A stretch of 64,000 nucleotides of DNA from contig QXJR01000003.1 in the NCBI GenBank assembly GCA_020975725.1, positions 124,001-188,000 of the forward strand. The letters run 5' to 3'. The notes beneath the pieces were generated by a model, which saw only the letters and a program-made list of their open reading frames with translations, was not told where the DNA came from and made no database searches. Within the stretch, counting starts at the first letter, position 1; each line of letters starts with the position of its first letter. Position numbers and translations under genes: made by a program. Shown one piece after another: positions 17,095-29,200 of the stretch. This DNA comes from Picocystis sp. L7 (lineage: Eukaryota > Chlorophyta > Picocystophyceae > Picocystales > Picocystaceae).

Positions 17095-18910
17095 ATGAGC
17101 GCATGGGGTGCACCCGTGTCTTCGGCATGGGCCAACGCCGACGCTGGAGAAGACGAACTGCCTGCACCGCTGCCCACCCTGGGCGGGAAGGTTGAGGGAC
17201 AGGACGAAGAGGCGTTCCCGTCGCTGGACGCGGCCGCCAAAGCACCGTCGAGGAAGAAGAAGACGACGCAGAAGATGTCCCTCACCGACTTCCAATCCGG
17301 CAAGTTCCAACCCAAGCCCAAGCGCGAGCTCACCCAAGCAGAAATACGGGCCATGCTGCCCACCGCACCGCTGCCGAAAGACCAACTCGAAGCGCAAGAA
17401 GCTGCGCCGAACGCCAGCGGAGCGTACAACCGATACGGTGAGTCGAAAGGAGGCGCCGTCGAACGATTCGAAGCGGGAGATGGAGGGAGGAAACGCGACG
17501 TGCGAAGAGAAGACCCAGGGATGGACGCCATGCCGACGCCGAGGCGGCGGCGGCGGCGGCGCCGACGCTTTCGAAAGCGACGATCGCGGCGGGAAGAGGT
17601 TTTCTGGGAAGGAAGCGGATGGCTGACGTACGAGCTTTTGTGCGGATCGTCCATCAGGGAGCGACGGCGGCGGTTTCGAACGGAGCCGCGACGAGGGTCG
17701 GCGTGGATACGGGTTCGGCGATGGCCGACCGGCAGAAGAAGGAAGGAGAGGGTTCGGATTCGGCGCTGGTGATCGATACGAAAGAGGACCAGGAGGTGGG
17801 TTCGGCGCACGCGAGGAACCAGGACGCGAACCCCTGGACGAAGGACCGTCACGTGCCGACGAGGTGGACGATTGGACCAAAGGAAAGAAGTTCGCACCCA
17901 CCACCGGCGACGCAGGACGTGGAAGAAGCGGATTCGGTGAACGCGAAGAAAGGCGCGGCTTCGGATTCCGAGACGGGTCCGCCGGCCCACCGGTCGAGGA
18001 ACGCCGCGGGTTCGGGTTCCACGATCGTCCGGTGGATGATTTGGGACCGTCTCCCGCAGACGAAGTGGACAACTGGAGCAAAGCCAAGAAGTTCCAACCG
18101 ACCGCACCCTCGGACGCGCATCCAAGCCACGCGTCCCATGCCGACGCACAGGAAAGCTGGGCGCGTGGAACGCCCGCACCCACGGGAGAACGCCCCAAGC
18201 TTCAGCTCAAGCCAAGAAGCAAAGAGACGGAAGAGGTGCCGCCCACCGCCGACGTGCCCTCCAGGCCCAGCATCTTCGGAGACGCCAAACCAGTGGCGGT
18301 CAAGTACGTGGAGGAAGAGCCGGATCGTGCACGTTCCAAATCCCCCCTCCCCAGGGAACGTGAGAGGACCCAAGGCTTTGGAAGTTACAAGGAAACGCGA
18401 TCGGTGAGCCGCGAGAGGGAAGATGTGCCCATGGCGCCTCCCCCATCCTCGGGCGAACGCAGGAAGCTGAACCTGCAGCCGCGTAGCGCAGAAACGAAAG
18501 CGTCTGCCGCACCGACAAAATCCAGCATCTTTGGCGGAGCCCGACCACGCGAAGAGACCCTGGCCGAGAAAGGTCGCGATTGGCGGAAGGAGGATTTGGC
18601 TCTGGAACACAAGACGGATCGCAAGCCAAGCAAGGAAGAGAAGTCCTTGTCGGCCCAGATTGAGCTGTTGAAGAAGCAAGTGGAAGACGGGCAAGGGGAG
18701 TCCTTGGTTCCGGGCGAGGAAGGCATGACCGTCTCTTCCAAGCTTTCATCGTTGGAGCTGGAGCTTGCCAAGCTCACATTGGAGCTGGACGACAAGGTCC
18801 GCTTCTCAAAGGGGCACTCCAAGTCGTACGAGGGTGGGAAGGACCACGTCAAGCAGGCGGTCGCCGGATCCAATGGAACCACGACGCCCGACCCTGAACC
18901 CTTGGGTTGA
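17095..18910 (+). CDS. Plant-type translation initiation factor eIF4B, one intron
   Basis: Two exons, 17095-17437 and 17658-18910. The intron is GTGAGT...CAG, 220 bases, phase 1. The product is 531 residues. It starts with the plant eIF4B signature MSAWG, followed by SLTDFQSGKF. A Gly/Arg/Phe region with repeated RRGFGF units and two D-(D/N)-W-(T/S)-K-(G/A)-K-K motifs follows, then K-x-L-x-L-(K/Q)-P-R-S units (LQLKPRS, LNLQPRS) and S-I-F-G boxes, and a helical tail. eIF4B stimulates the eIF4A helicase and binds RNA, eIF3 and PABP. The splice junction was chosen because it joins frames in phase and gives RYG-SDGGGF without the TGA near 17622. Divergent to PRP18. Confidence 0.85.
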
Positions 18911-19207
18911 TCGGATGCCGCCTGGTACGTCTGGTGTCCACGGGACACACTGTCATCCACCTGTCCATCTCCCATCCATCCATCCATCCATCCTGTTGTG
19001 GTGTGGTGCTTCCACCCGCGTTCCTTCGTCCCACCTGGTGTCCTGCCCCGCATCGCACATCGTTGGCATGGTCTCCCTTCTGATCCCTGGCCAGTCCAAG
19101 GAGACCAGGTCGGTTTTCCATCCGCCATTCCGATCGTTCCTGGCGACGTGCGACGACGGAGGCGAAGGTCGCAGGAACGCCAACAAGGACGTTCGGAACG
19201 CATCGCC
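18911..19207. other. Spacer with a short CATC microsatellite
   Basis: 297 bases between eIF4B and LSG1. A (CATC)n run lies at about 18973-18993. Nothing else is recognised. Confidence 0.5.
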
Positions 19208-21186
19208 ATGCCGAAGCAGGGAGGAGACGGACTGGGATCGGCCCTGAAGAAGGCGCAGAGGAGAGCGAGGCAAAGACCGGTGGCCGAGCGACACACAGAG
19301 ACGGCCGCCGACGTCGGATTGCAATCGTCGGTGGCGCAAGACGACCTGGAAGCGATGATGGATCTGGCGCAGCTGGCGTCCAGGGACTTCCGAGCGTCCA
19401 GAGGGGAAGTGCACGTGCTCCTGGACGGAGAGAAGCAAGTGAAAGATCCACAGGCGAAACGGGAGGCCGAACAGGAACACCAGGAAGCCGTGCGTGTGCC
19501 CAGGAGGCCGCCTTGGACGCGCGAGATGAGCGCAGAAGAGCTCGACCAAGCCGAGAAAGCGTCCTTCCTCGAGTGGAGAAGAGCACTGGCACAAGTGGAA
19601 CAGGACAAACGCGTACAACTCACGCCGTTCGAGAAAAACCTGCAGGTCTGGAGACAGCTCTGGAGAGTGCTGGAAAGGAGCCACCTCGTCGTCCAAGTGA
19701 TCGATGCCAGAGATCCCATGCGGTTCCTGTGCGAAGACCTGGCCAAGTATGCGAAAGAGGTGCGAAAAAAATCATCGAGTGCGAAAGCGGACGCGTGCGA
19801 AGCATCGATGCTCGTCCTAGAATGGACACGAGGCACCCAGAGAGTGGGAGACAGGAGCGATGGCTGACCAACGCGTGCGACCGAATCGGACGCAATCGTG
19901 CCATCCTTGTTGAACGGCGCGGACCGGGATGTGCTGGGATGCATCACGCGTCGGGAAACGGATGTAAACCCCCGAACGTTTGGGAAATGCCAACTCTTCG
20001 TACACGCCCATCCAACCCCACTCAGATCGATATGACCAAGGAAACCGTGCTTCTGCTGAACAAAGCAGACCTCGTGCCCCAAACCTTGCGAAACGCATGG
20101 GCGCAATACTTGCAGGAGGAAGGATGGCGCGTCCTTTTCTGGTCTGCAAAGGCCGCCTCCGAGGAGGAGGAGGAGGAGGAGGAGGAGGGAGGAGAGCAGC
20201 AGTCCACTGCCAACAAGCAAGCAGAGGAAGGAGAATCACGCATCTTGAGCCGAGAGGAACTGCTCACAGAACTAGAACGCCTGGCACGGGAGTGCGTCCC
20301 TGAAGCCACAGAAGCAGAAGTTCCTTCACGGGTGGTCGTGGGCATGGTGGGTTACCCGAATGTGGGCAAAAGTAGCACTGTCAATGCCATGGTGGGGGCA
20401 AAGAAAACAAGCGTCGCTGCTATGCCGGGAAAGACGAAGCATTTCCAGACCTTGAATATAGGGGAAGGCCTGTGTGTTTGTGATAGTCCAGGCTTGGTAT
20501 TTCCTCAGTACGCGGCTTCGAAAGAAGATCTCGTCGCCGCAGGAGTAATGCCCATCGATCAACTCACGGACGGACGGGCAGCAGTTGAGGTCATCACCAG
20601 GAAGGTCCCGAAACGGCAAATCGAGGAGACATACGGTATCAAGCTGCCAATTCCTGCCTCGCACGAGGACCCCAAAAGACCTCCGACCGCTGGAGAAGTG
20701 ATGCGTGCTTACTGCCTCCGACGTGGATTCGTGGTTGCATCCGGGTTACCGGACGAAACACGGGCCGCTAGAATGATACTCAAGGATTTTACCTCGGGAA
20801 AGCTCCTGTTTTGTGAAGTGCCACCAGGGTATGACGGCCCTGTCCTCCCCTCCATGCATGCAGCGCTAGTGGAAGAGAAAGAGGATTCAACAGGCGACGT
20901 GGGGTGGAATATGGGGAACCCGGAACCCATCCAGGAGAACGTTGGCGAGGGACCAGTGACTCCAGTTGGCGATGGTTTGGCAGAGCTACGAGTGGGTGAG
21001 GCAGATTTGGAAGCAGAGAGGTCCTTGGTGCATACGGACACACGAAGCAAGCAAAGACGTCCCGAATACAAGTTTCAGAAAAAGAAAGTTCGTTCGAAAG
21101 GGAACAGGGGTCAGGCGTTGGATGCCGGGGTCTACGACGGGAGTGCATTGGCCACTGGCAAAAAAGGGGGAATGAAAAGAACGTAG
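19208..21186 (+). CDS. LSG1: LSG1-type circularly permuted GTPase for 60S ribosome maturation, one intron
   Basis: Exons 19208-19759 and 20026-21186, intron GTGCGA...CAG of 266 bases, phase 0; 570 residues. Conserved N-terminal block ending VVQVIDARDP, then G4 NKAD, G1 GYPNVGKSS and G3 DSPG, i.e. the permuted G4-G1-G3 order of the YlqF/LSG1 family. Orthologues release the export adaptor NMD3 from cytoplasmic 60S subunits. A run of about 10 Glu (near residue 225) sits in the loop between G4 and G1. The basic C-terminal tail (KFQKKKVRSKGNRG) fits ribosome binding. The splice join restores the family's continuous DARDP...CEDL...NKAD segment. Confidence 0.9.
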
Positions 21187-21289
21187 CCGTGCAGCATGGC
21201 CGATCTCTCCCTGGTTTATTTACCAACTTGTGGCAGGCAATGATCGCAAGCTTATTCCTTCGCACGTTTTGCATCCGTGCAGTGTACCC

Positions 21290-22347
21290 TCAGGGATTGT
21301 TTGCACCCCCTTGCATCTGCGCAACCTGTGCTCCCGCGGATGCATGACCGACGTTGATAAGCAATTGAGCCAGCCATCTTCTTGTGGTGACATCGTCCTT
21401 CAGGCAGGCAGTGAAATTCGGATCTCGAAGGAGGTCAGGCAAGCACTGGCGAAGGGCTTCTCTTGCCCTCGGATTGTCCGAGAGCCTCAAATAACAGCGT
21501 ATGATGTGCTTGAGCAGACGCACGCTAGGTTGCTCAGCCAGCATTTGTACCATGCCTCCCAAAACTGCACCGACCGCAAAGAAGCGCTCTGCGGTGGCGC
21601 AAATGTAATTCAAACCTACGTCGTCCAACAAAATCTTCTGCACGATGAACGTAGCTACCGTTTTGGAGAGCTCACTTCCCATCTCCATGGTCCTCAGGCA
21701 CAGGGGGATGATTTCTGTGGAGAGCAGGAAGTTGATGACATCTGTGTCGTCCACTTTCACCAGCGCTCCGATGACTCCTAACGAGGTCAACCTCAGGTAT
21801 TCGAACGGTCTCGTTTTGCTCACGGTGTTGAGGAAGGGATAAAGATACAGCGGGATGTGCGCTGCAGGTCGGTTTCGCGGTTCCGTCCGAGCGGCGTGCG
21901 TCCGTCGTCGCGTTTCGTCAGCCTCCGTCCCACCTCCTTTCGCTTGGGCCATCCACGTTCGCGCTTTCGATCCATCTCTTCTCCTGCGCCACGCGTTGGT
22001 TCGACGCCTTGTTGGCTTACGCATCCGTCCCACGCACCTTGCAGGAAGAGTTGCCTGGTGTCTGGGTGCGAGGCCACGCACTGCAGCAGCGCCAGTGCGT
22101 TGCACACTCGATTGGAGGCGTGTGCGGTGAGCGTGGGCGGGCTGAGCATGGGATAGATGGCGATGATTTCCTGCAGGAGTGCGCTGACGGTCCCGAAGCT
22201 GTGCCACAAGCAAGGCGCCAGTTCAGGGAAGCTCTCCCTTTTCTTGCTGAGGTCCAGGAGGGCGTTCTCCCTCGTCGTGGGATCGCTCAGCTCCAGCACC
22301 AGGTGCTCCATCTGCGGATCCATCGCACCACGTGCGTGTGCGTCCAT
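21290..22347 (-). CDS. CNOT9: CCR4-NOT complex subunit CNOT9 (RCD1/CAF40), one intron
   Basis: Exons 22347-22038 and 21861-21290, intron GTGCGT...CAG of 176 bases, phase 1; 293 residues. Almost every signature of this very conserved armadillo-repeat protein is present: [42 protein letters not shown], then across the junction [20 protein letters not shown], then [18 protein letters not shown] and [20 protein letters not shown]. It binds GW182- and CCR4-NOT-recruited factors and works in mRNA deadenylation. The start (MDAHARG...) is the first ATG that is not deep in G+C-rich leader; MDPQMEHL eight codons on is possible. Confidence 0.93.
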
Positions 22348-22628
22348 GACGATGTCGCGCTTTCGTCCAAAAACCCTATCCCACATCCGACCCATTTCGG
22401 ACCGACAGGAGCATTCCCCGTAACCGACCCCCACCTCTCGATCGGTTGTGGGCGGTATCCGTTTCCGCTCGTTTGGAGGTGGTTACGAGGACGTGCGACA
22501 ACGGGGTCCAGGGAGTCCGAGGAGGGGACAAGGGGGAGGGGTGGGGCGACCCCAGGTGGATCCAACTTCAAGGCGATGAATGTGCACTTCGCATAAAGGG
22601 AAGGGGACCGGATCCACGAGGAAAAAGC
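22348..22628. other. Short spacer upstream of CNOT9
   Basis: 281 bases between the CNOT9 start and the COG1 stop, which lie on the same strand. Nothing is recognised. Confidence 0.4.
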
Positions 22629-25600
22629 TCATCGCTTGGCTACACCCTGAGTGAAGGAAGACAACAGACCACCCGCAGGTGGGAGGTACTCGCCCAAACT
22701 GGCCATGGCTTGAGCAGCACGCTCCTGGACCCTGTCGGCGTGGTCGAACAAACCACCACCACGCTGAACCTGACCCATGAAGGTGCGACCCCAGGAAAAA
22801 CCGTCCTCTTCGGTCAAATCATCTGCATACGACCCGAATGCACCACCACCGTCTTCGTGGAACGGATGGATCGACGGTGCGCTGATGGGGAGGTACATGA
22901 AACGTGGAGCCGTAGAACTCATGTCCAAGATGTTTGTGTCTGAACTGTACGGAAGCTTTGGGGGTGGACCCGTGTGCAAGCGGCGCGTCCGAGTCAACGA
23001 ACCCAACAGCACACAACTGCGCTGGTAACTCTTCCCCTCGTTCTGCCACAAGTAAGGCTCATACGTCGCCCAGTCGATGGGATCGATGCGAGCAGTCAAT
23101 TTGCCCAAAACAGCAGAAACTCGACGCTTCCACTGCAGGTGAGCTGCCGTTGCATCGGCACCCGTCTCGGCTCCATCTGAACAACCTGCGAGGACATCCT
23201 CCAAGAACTTGATGTCCAGCAAGAGCTGCAGGATCCCCTTTTCTGTCAAGGCCTGACTGAAAGGAGAGCCTTCGTCCAACAAAGACTCCACCATCCGTAG
23301 CATCTCGTGACCGAGGCTCCATTCAAAGTATCGCAACGTCTCCATGTCGAGGTAATGGGCACCAGCGCGGTGCAATTCGCAACAGGCGTCAAAGCAGCAA
23401 GCGACAACGCAAGGAGATGGTACAGTTGGGAGGTTGATCTTCAGGGGCTCGTTGCCTCCATCTTCGACCTCCAACTCCTCCCACCATTTCAGTGCTACAA
23501 CAGTACGGTAACCATGAGAACTTCCCAGACGGTCTGATAGTCTTGCTACTAATGCAGCCGTTGCCCAGTCAATCCAAGCCTTGCTTGCCCTGAAACTGGC
23601 CTTTTGTAAAAACTCCTGAACTTCAACCATCTCCCTGGCACAGACAGTACTTTTCTGCTGTGCTGTTCCAGCACCAATAGAACCCAATCGGCGAATTCCA
23701 TTGGCAAAGGACGAGACACTGACAACATTGCTCCACCTCTCGGGGGATCCAAGTGTGAGCTGGAGAGACTTGCTCCCAGTGGCTATGTCTGAGGATAGAC
23801 GTGCCAGGAAAAGCCGCTGTTCCACCGCGATAGCTGCAGCGTCTGCCGTGGAGGTGCTGGTGCTCTCCAACCTCTCTACTGTAGCAAGGACAAGCTTTTC
23901 CAAATCTTGCATCGCTTTTTTGCACTGAACTTTGGCAAAAGGCTCGATCTCTGCTTTTCGCGACGGTGTCATATCCCCATCGCTGTTCACGAAACGAACG
24001 ACGTCCTCCAGGGTTCGGAAAAGGCCAACATCCATCTGTTGTACCAAGCTGGGCAAGTGATTGCGCCAGTTTTTAGCGGCTCTGGGGCTGGCTGTGGACT
24101 CTCCAGCCTGTACTGATTCTACTGCTCTTGCTTCGACTGACTCTACCGGCCACTGCTGGCAGTTGAAGCCCCCTACTGGTGCAGGTGTTGCATTCGCGAT
24201 CTCATCCAGCATTGCCCTCACCTGTGGCCCTAAAGAAAGTGCTTCATATGCTGCACATATAAGCTGTTTCCCTTTTTCGACGAAAATGTGTTCAAAAAAC
24301 GTGGCCCACATGTCCAATGGCTTCCGGATGACCGCTTCGCATGTTGCCTCCCAAACGTCTTCAACCGGTGTGCCCTGTAGCGTGGTGAGCCATTTTTCAA
24401 TATCAGCACAGGGGGTCGCTTTCGATATCTCATCGTGCATGGCACTCTGCAACGCCTCCAATTGTTTCAGACTGTTCAGCGCACCAAACAGATCTGTGGC
24501 ATCTTTGCTGAGGGTGGTTGAAACCCCCTGCAGCCACTCCAGACAGCATTGTGTGACCTTGTCGTTGTCGATCAGTGAGAACTTCTCCTCCAGGGTGGAT
24601 TGAGAGTCTTGCCAGAGCATGATCTCATCTTCATTGTGAGTGATATCTGCGAAGGCCATACCATCGAGCCCTGCTGCTGCCACATACTCTAGTATCCTGC
24701 TCTGCTTCTGCTCTGCACTGACGAGGAACAGCTGCCCTGCCTGACACAAGCAATGCTGGATACAGTACACCACTTCCCGCATTTTCTTTTCCAGGCGTGC
24801 AGCATCGCACCCCTTGTCCGTGCTAACTTCTTCCAGATGCCGTTCCAACCAGGACAGTTTCGTATCGAGGAACACTTTGAGAGCTCGTTCAGCATCGATT
24901 CCTTCAAGGGAGGCCACAGCGGAAAGTGCATTGGAGGCCTGTTGGAGGCTGAGCCTGTCCTGGCAGAGATTTGCTCGAGCTTTATCCACAATTTGTGACT
25001 TGAACTTTTCGATCGCTGGCCATTGATGTCGGAGGAGTGGAAAGTTGCTCAAGGCATCTTTCCACTTGCCTCGTGTTATGAGTCGGTTGATCTGTTCGGC
25101 CCGTACATATCGTCTTGCCGCTTCGAGATGGTCTGATTCGTCCATGCATCCCCAGATGATCTCGGGTGTGTCCATGAGGAACTTCACCCTCGTTCCGACC
25201 GCATAGAGCTTGTCTCTTTCTCCTAAGCCGTCGCTGGACTTGGGCGATTTGGCCACGAATGCCGCCACGTCGTCGGAGAGGTTCCTGAACGACGCCTTGA
25301 TCCGACCGACGTCTTCCACCAGCGCCATGCAGGTTTCGGCCATCGACACGACGGTGTCTGCACTTTGGACAAAGTCTCGATACGAAGATCCGATCTGTGT
25401 AGGAACGAGGAGTCGCACGTTAGCTTCCGATGCGTGTGCGTCGGATTCGCGTTGTTGTTTTTTTCTTCCGGCGCTGGACGTGACGAGCACATGAGCATGT
25501 TTGTCGTCTTCTACCTTCCATCCATGTCTCGTTCTTTCCACTTCTCGTTCGCTTCGTTTCGCGTCCGTTTCCATCGTACGCACCAGGTGTCGCAGCTCCA

Positions 25601-25745
25601 CTTGCTTGCGTTCCACGTCTTGTTCGGTCCTTGTGGCAATGCTACGGATCTCTTTCACGCTTCGGGTCTCGAACAGGGACTCTGCACTCCTCCTGGCGTC
25701 CGCTTCCACCGTCCAGGCCCGCCTACGTGCGTCCACGTGCGCCAT
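22629..25745 (-). CDS. COG1: Conserved oligomeric Golgi complex subunit 1 (COG1), one stop-free 3n intron
   Basis: Exons 25745-25584 and 25394-22629; 975 residues, close to the usual COG1 length. The N-terminus ESLFETRSVKEIR...QVELRHL joins to IGSSYRDFVQSADTVV, which is the COG1/VPS51-type start. The rest is helical tethering-complex sequence. COG1 belongs to lobe A of the COG complex, which tethers retrograde vesicles at the Golgi. The 189-base intron (GTGCGT...CAG) is a multiple of three and has no stop, so the gene reads as one long frame. I remove it because its 63-residue translation interrupts a motif that is continuous in the family. An upstream in-frame start at 25928 is less likely. 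Confidence 0.85.
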   Translation of the reverse strand: MAHVDARRRAWTVEADARRSAESLFETRSVKEIRSIATRTEQDVERKQVELRHLVRTMETDAKRSEREVERTRHGWKVEDDKHAHVLVTSSAGRKKQQRESDAHASEANVRLLVPTQIGSSYRDFVQSADTVVSMAETCMALVEDVGRIKASFRNLSDDVAAFVAKSPKSSDGLGERDKLYAVGTRVKFLMDTPEIIWGCMDESDHLEAARRYVRAEQINRLITRGKWKDALSNFPLLRHQWPAIEKFKSQIVDKARANLCQDRLSLQQASNALSAVASLEGIDAERALKVFLDTKLSWLERHLEEVSTDKGCDAARLEKKMREVVYCIQHCLCQAGQLFLVSAEQKQSRILEYVAAAGLDGMAFADITHNEDEIMLWQDSQSTLEEKFSLIDNDKVTQCCLEWLQGVSTTLSKDATDLFGALNSLKQLEALQSAMHDEISKATPCADIEKWLTTLQGTPVEDVWEATCEAVIRKPLDMWATFFEHIFVEKGKQLICAAYEALSLGPQVRAMLDEIANATPAPVGGFNCQQWPVESVEARAVESVQAGESTASPRAAKNWRNHLPSLVQQMDVGLFRTLEDVVRFVNSDGDMTPSRKAEIEPFAKVQCKKAMQDLEKLVLATVERLESTSTSTADAAAIAVEQRLFLARLSSDIATGSKSLQLTLGSPERWSNVVSVSSFANGIRRLGSIGAGTAQQKSTVCAREMVEVQEFLQKASFRASKAWIDWATAALVARLSDRLGSSHGYRTVVALKWWEELEVEDGGNEPLKINLPTVPSPCVVACCFDACCELHRAGAHYLDMETLRYFEWSLGHEMLRMVESLLDEGSPFSQALTEKGILQLLLDIKFLEDVLAGCSDGAETGADATAAHLQWKRRVSAVLGKLTARIDPIDWATYEPYLWQNEGKSYQRSCVLLGSLTRTRRLHTGPPPKLPYSSDTNILDMSSTAPRFMYLPISAPSIHPFHEDGGGAFGSYADDLTEEDGFSWGRTFMGQVQRGGGLFDHADRVQERAAQAMASLGEYLPPAGGLLSSFTQGVAKR

Positions 25746-26118
25746 CGCGTCGGCAGCTTCGACGTCGGACCGTCGATGGCCGCGTCCCCCGACGCAGTAG
25801 GAACCATTTCCAAGATATCGATGCGTCATGCCCATTTTCATCGATATCTGTTGCTTTCGGATCTTCTGGTTCGAACCCGGAGGTAGAAGGGAGTTCGTCC
25901 GGTTTCCAGTCGGGTCCATCGGGTTCAACCCCCGGGGTGCCCTCCTTCCTTTCCTCCGATCCTTTCAAGGACGTCCCCTGTCGAGGAAAGGGTGGGACAG
26001 ACCCAAGGTGATGGAGTAGAAGACCGGGACAGGGAAGGACAGGAAAGGACACTGCGAGATGGGGGAGAGAGGGATCGAATGAGGCAGAGATTGAGAGAGG
26101 GGATGAGGGAGGGATATA

Positions 26119-26160
<42 letters not shown>

Positions 26161-26208
26161 AAGAGAGAGAGAGAGAGAAGGAGGAGAGCACGAAGGCGCG
26201 TCCAAGGC
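25746..26208. promoter_or_regulatory. Divergent COG1/PRRC2-like promoter region
   Basis: 463 bases. Contains AGATATCGATG at 25813-25823 and the near-inverted ATCGATATCT at 25840-25849, 70-105 bases upstream of the COG1 ATG. A long (GA)n run lies at 26121-26180, just upstream of the plus-strand gene's first ATG. Confidence 0.45.
26121..26180 (+). repeat. (GA)n microsatellite
   Basis: An about 60-base nearly pure GA run, interrupted by GGGAGAAA near 26155-26163. It is probably in the promoter or 5' leader of the PRRC2-like gene; GA runs can bind GAGA-type factors in plants. No coding role. Confidence 0.85.
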
Positions 26209-29200
26209 ATGGCGGCCGACCGCCGCGAAGGGACGCGAAACGGCGCACGTGGGCTGTCAGGTTCGCACGAGAAGCAGTCCCAGGGGATTGGAACGAGAGA
26301 CACGCGGGAAGGCACCCGGAGGCGCGGCCTCGTCCCGCTGGGAAGTGCCAAGGTGCGTGAACGAAGCGAAACGAACGCACAAAACAAGACGTCGAACGAG
26401 GCGCGAAAAGCACGCCAAGCACGTGCGTAGTTGTCTCGGAACGGAAGGGTTGGAAAATCGACGGATTTCGCGATGGGATGACGAGAGAAAACCGGACGCA
26501 GCGCAAACGAGGCACGCGAAAAGCAAATAGGAGCACCTGGAGGGAGAGGTGCAGGAACCAAGCAACATTGGGCGACCAGCACGCCCAACGCTTTCGACGC
26601 CGCGAAATGGGATAAGCTTGTCCTGAAGGTGACAGCAAGACTGACGATCGTCAACGACGGACGCACGTGTCGGAAACGAAACAGAGCGCCAGTGGGAGAG
26701 CCATCGGAAAAACCCTGGCCGTGCCGAAACCGGTGAACTTGCCGTCCATTCGAAAGGTAAGAGGACGAATCTCTCCGTCCACCCACACCAAGTCGATTGT
26801 CGGGATGTGTGGAACGGAATGATAAGGGAGAGGGATAGATGATGAAGAAAAAAACAGTAAGCTAACGTGGTGCACGACACTGGTTCGTTCGCAATCTCGC
26901 AGGAGCACAGTGGTAATGATCCAAACGCTAAACTGGTGCCTACGACACTGCCTGGAATGGGATGGACGAAGCCTACTGAAACCACCCACGCAGCCACGCA
27001 GAGCGTGCCGTCCTGCACCCCTGCAGGGTTGCACGAGCCACCGGCCATTGGACCGACCGTGCTGGCCGACGGCCTGCCTTCTTCGCCTGCAACTGGAACT
27101 GCCACCAGTGGAAACGGTGATGGACATGCCCCTGCGCGAAAAAGTGGGGTCTCTGGTGCCTACGGCGTATCGAGGGTTCCTGCACACGCAGGAATGGTAG
27201 ACGGGTTAGGTAAAGGTACAGGTCCTAGCATGGGACACTCTATGTTGCAAGAACAAGAATTTCCTTCCCTGCAGGCCACTATTAAGCAGGGAAGCAAATG
27301 TTCTGCAGAAGTTGATCCTACTTCCAAAGAACGTGCGGTGAGAACGATTGGAAGCAACTGGGAAGAAGATGAGCGTGCTTTTAGAGGAAGACGGGGTCCA
27401 AATAGCAGCTTCCATCAGAAAGCCAGACAACACAATGATGGCTTTCCCATCCCTGAAGGGCCATTCAACAGTGCTAGTCAGAGAGATGACTTTTTGCATC
27501 CCAGGCGCTTTCATAAGGATAGTAGCCCCCCCAAGGGTGGCTTGCGTGGGCTCAGCACACAGGATGTGCGGGCACAGAATGGCTTGCTCGAGTCACAGTC
27601 CGCTCTTTACGAGGAAGGGCATCGTTTTTCCAGGGGACGCGGTAGTCAGAATTCTATGTCTCCGCCAAGGCGGTTCTACAGAGATACTCCGGAGGTGGAG
27701 GAGGAGAAGGCTTGTCAAGACTTGGTGAATGAGGACGCAGAGGCCAGTCTTACTGGGAGATACAGTGATCCTTCTCTGGACCAAGCTTTCCACGGGGAAA
27801 GCCAAAGGTCTCCAAGGTTTACTCCTATAGAAAGGACTTTCCGTGAAGATCCAAGGACTTTCAGACGTGATGTATCTGACCGGTTCAGCCGTCAGCGATC
27901 TCCCATAAAGAGAGAGCGAATGGTGGAGGACAATTCTCCTTTCACTCCAGATATGCCCCCTCCCAGAATTCTACAAAGGCCTCAGCAGGCCACAAAGGAA
28001 GAGGAGCTCAAGCATGAAAAGACTGGCAATTCTGATGTCGAATCGCAGCCCGTACATTTCCAAAGCAGCCATGTGGATGCTCCACCACAGCCCCAGAGTA
28101 CACCGATGCAAGATGGGGCTTCCATTAGCTCATCCAGTGAGGCAGCATTGGGTCCACTTTTCAACATGAGAGGTCTGATCCCCCCATCTAGCAACAGGGT
28201 ATCGCAAGAATCTTCCATAGCCAGTAGCATGCTCTCAACTCTGCCCGCCAAAGTGACAAACCCGACGAAACTGCCATCCGGAGGGCGGCCTTCCTATGGA
28301 GAAAGCACGCCACATCTACATAGGCGAGAAATGGACACAACTAACGTTCTTGGTGCAACAACGGCTCGTGAATCATCCACAAAAGGCAAGGCAGTGACAA
28401 GACAGTCGGACCTTGAAACGGTTGCAAAATCGGGGGGGACTGAACAAAGACGGCGGAGGGGTGGTCGACGAGTCAGAGAAGCTGAAGCTGTGCGTTTGGA
28501 GCAAGGAGCTGCAGAGGCCAGGCAGCTGGGCGATTCCGGTGGTGAGGGTCTGTCCATAGCTGTGGCTAGTGATCGGCGCAGTGGGAGAGACAAAGCTCAG
28601 AACAAGAGCCAAACTCAACCTGTGCCGAGGACGGGGTCTGAAAAAGGGCGGTTGGGTGAAAAGGCCAAGAGAAATGGGATGCATGTTCCAAAGAATGTGG
28701 AAAAGAAGAATGCAAAGGGCGAAGCCCAGCCTCTCAGTTCGCATGACTTTTTGGACAGCAATGCTTCTTTGAACCGGCAGCAAACACCACTTTCTGGTTT
28801 CGGGTCTCTTTCAGCAGCAAACAAGGGTTCAACCAACAGCTTGACGGGCATTCCAACATACGGGGCAGATTGGACTGCGGGCACTACATTTGGGACTTCT
28901 CTCTCGTCTATTGGGGGCTTCACGGATGCCTTTGCACCCACCGGCAGAGAACCAGACTGGAAGCACTTCTCTGACACTGTGGACAGTGGATCGTTTGGAG
29001 TTGTACGCACAACCACTGAAGCGGCCTTGTATGCATCAACTCAAGAAAGGCTAGACAGCAGATCTGGTGGGGAGACAAATCCTCCAGCCAGAAACAGTCG
29101 GCACATCGCTGCAGGTAGCGAGGACGGAGTAGGAGGCAGGGAGTCATCCGAAGTGGACAACTCGAAATATGCCAGCAGTGATGTGCAGGCACCAAGCAAG

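Noticed and set aside
15402-18198. Very long frames (about 600-900 codons) antisense or offset to PRP18 and eIF4B
   Set aside because: They overlap strongly conserved coding sequence in other frames, are Arg/Pro/Ser-rich and show no domain. They follow from biased codon use of the real genes.
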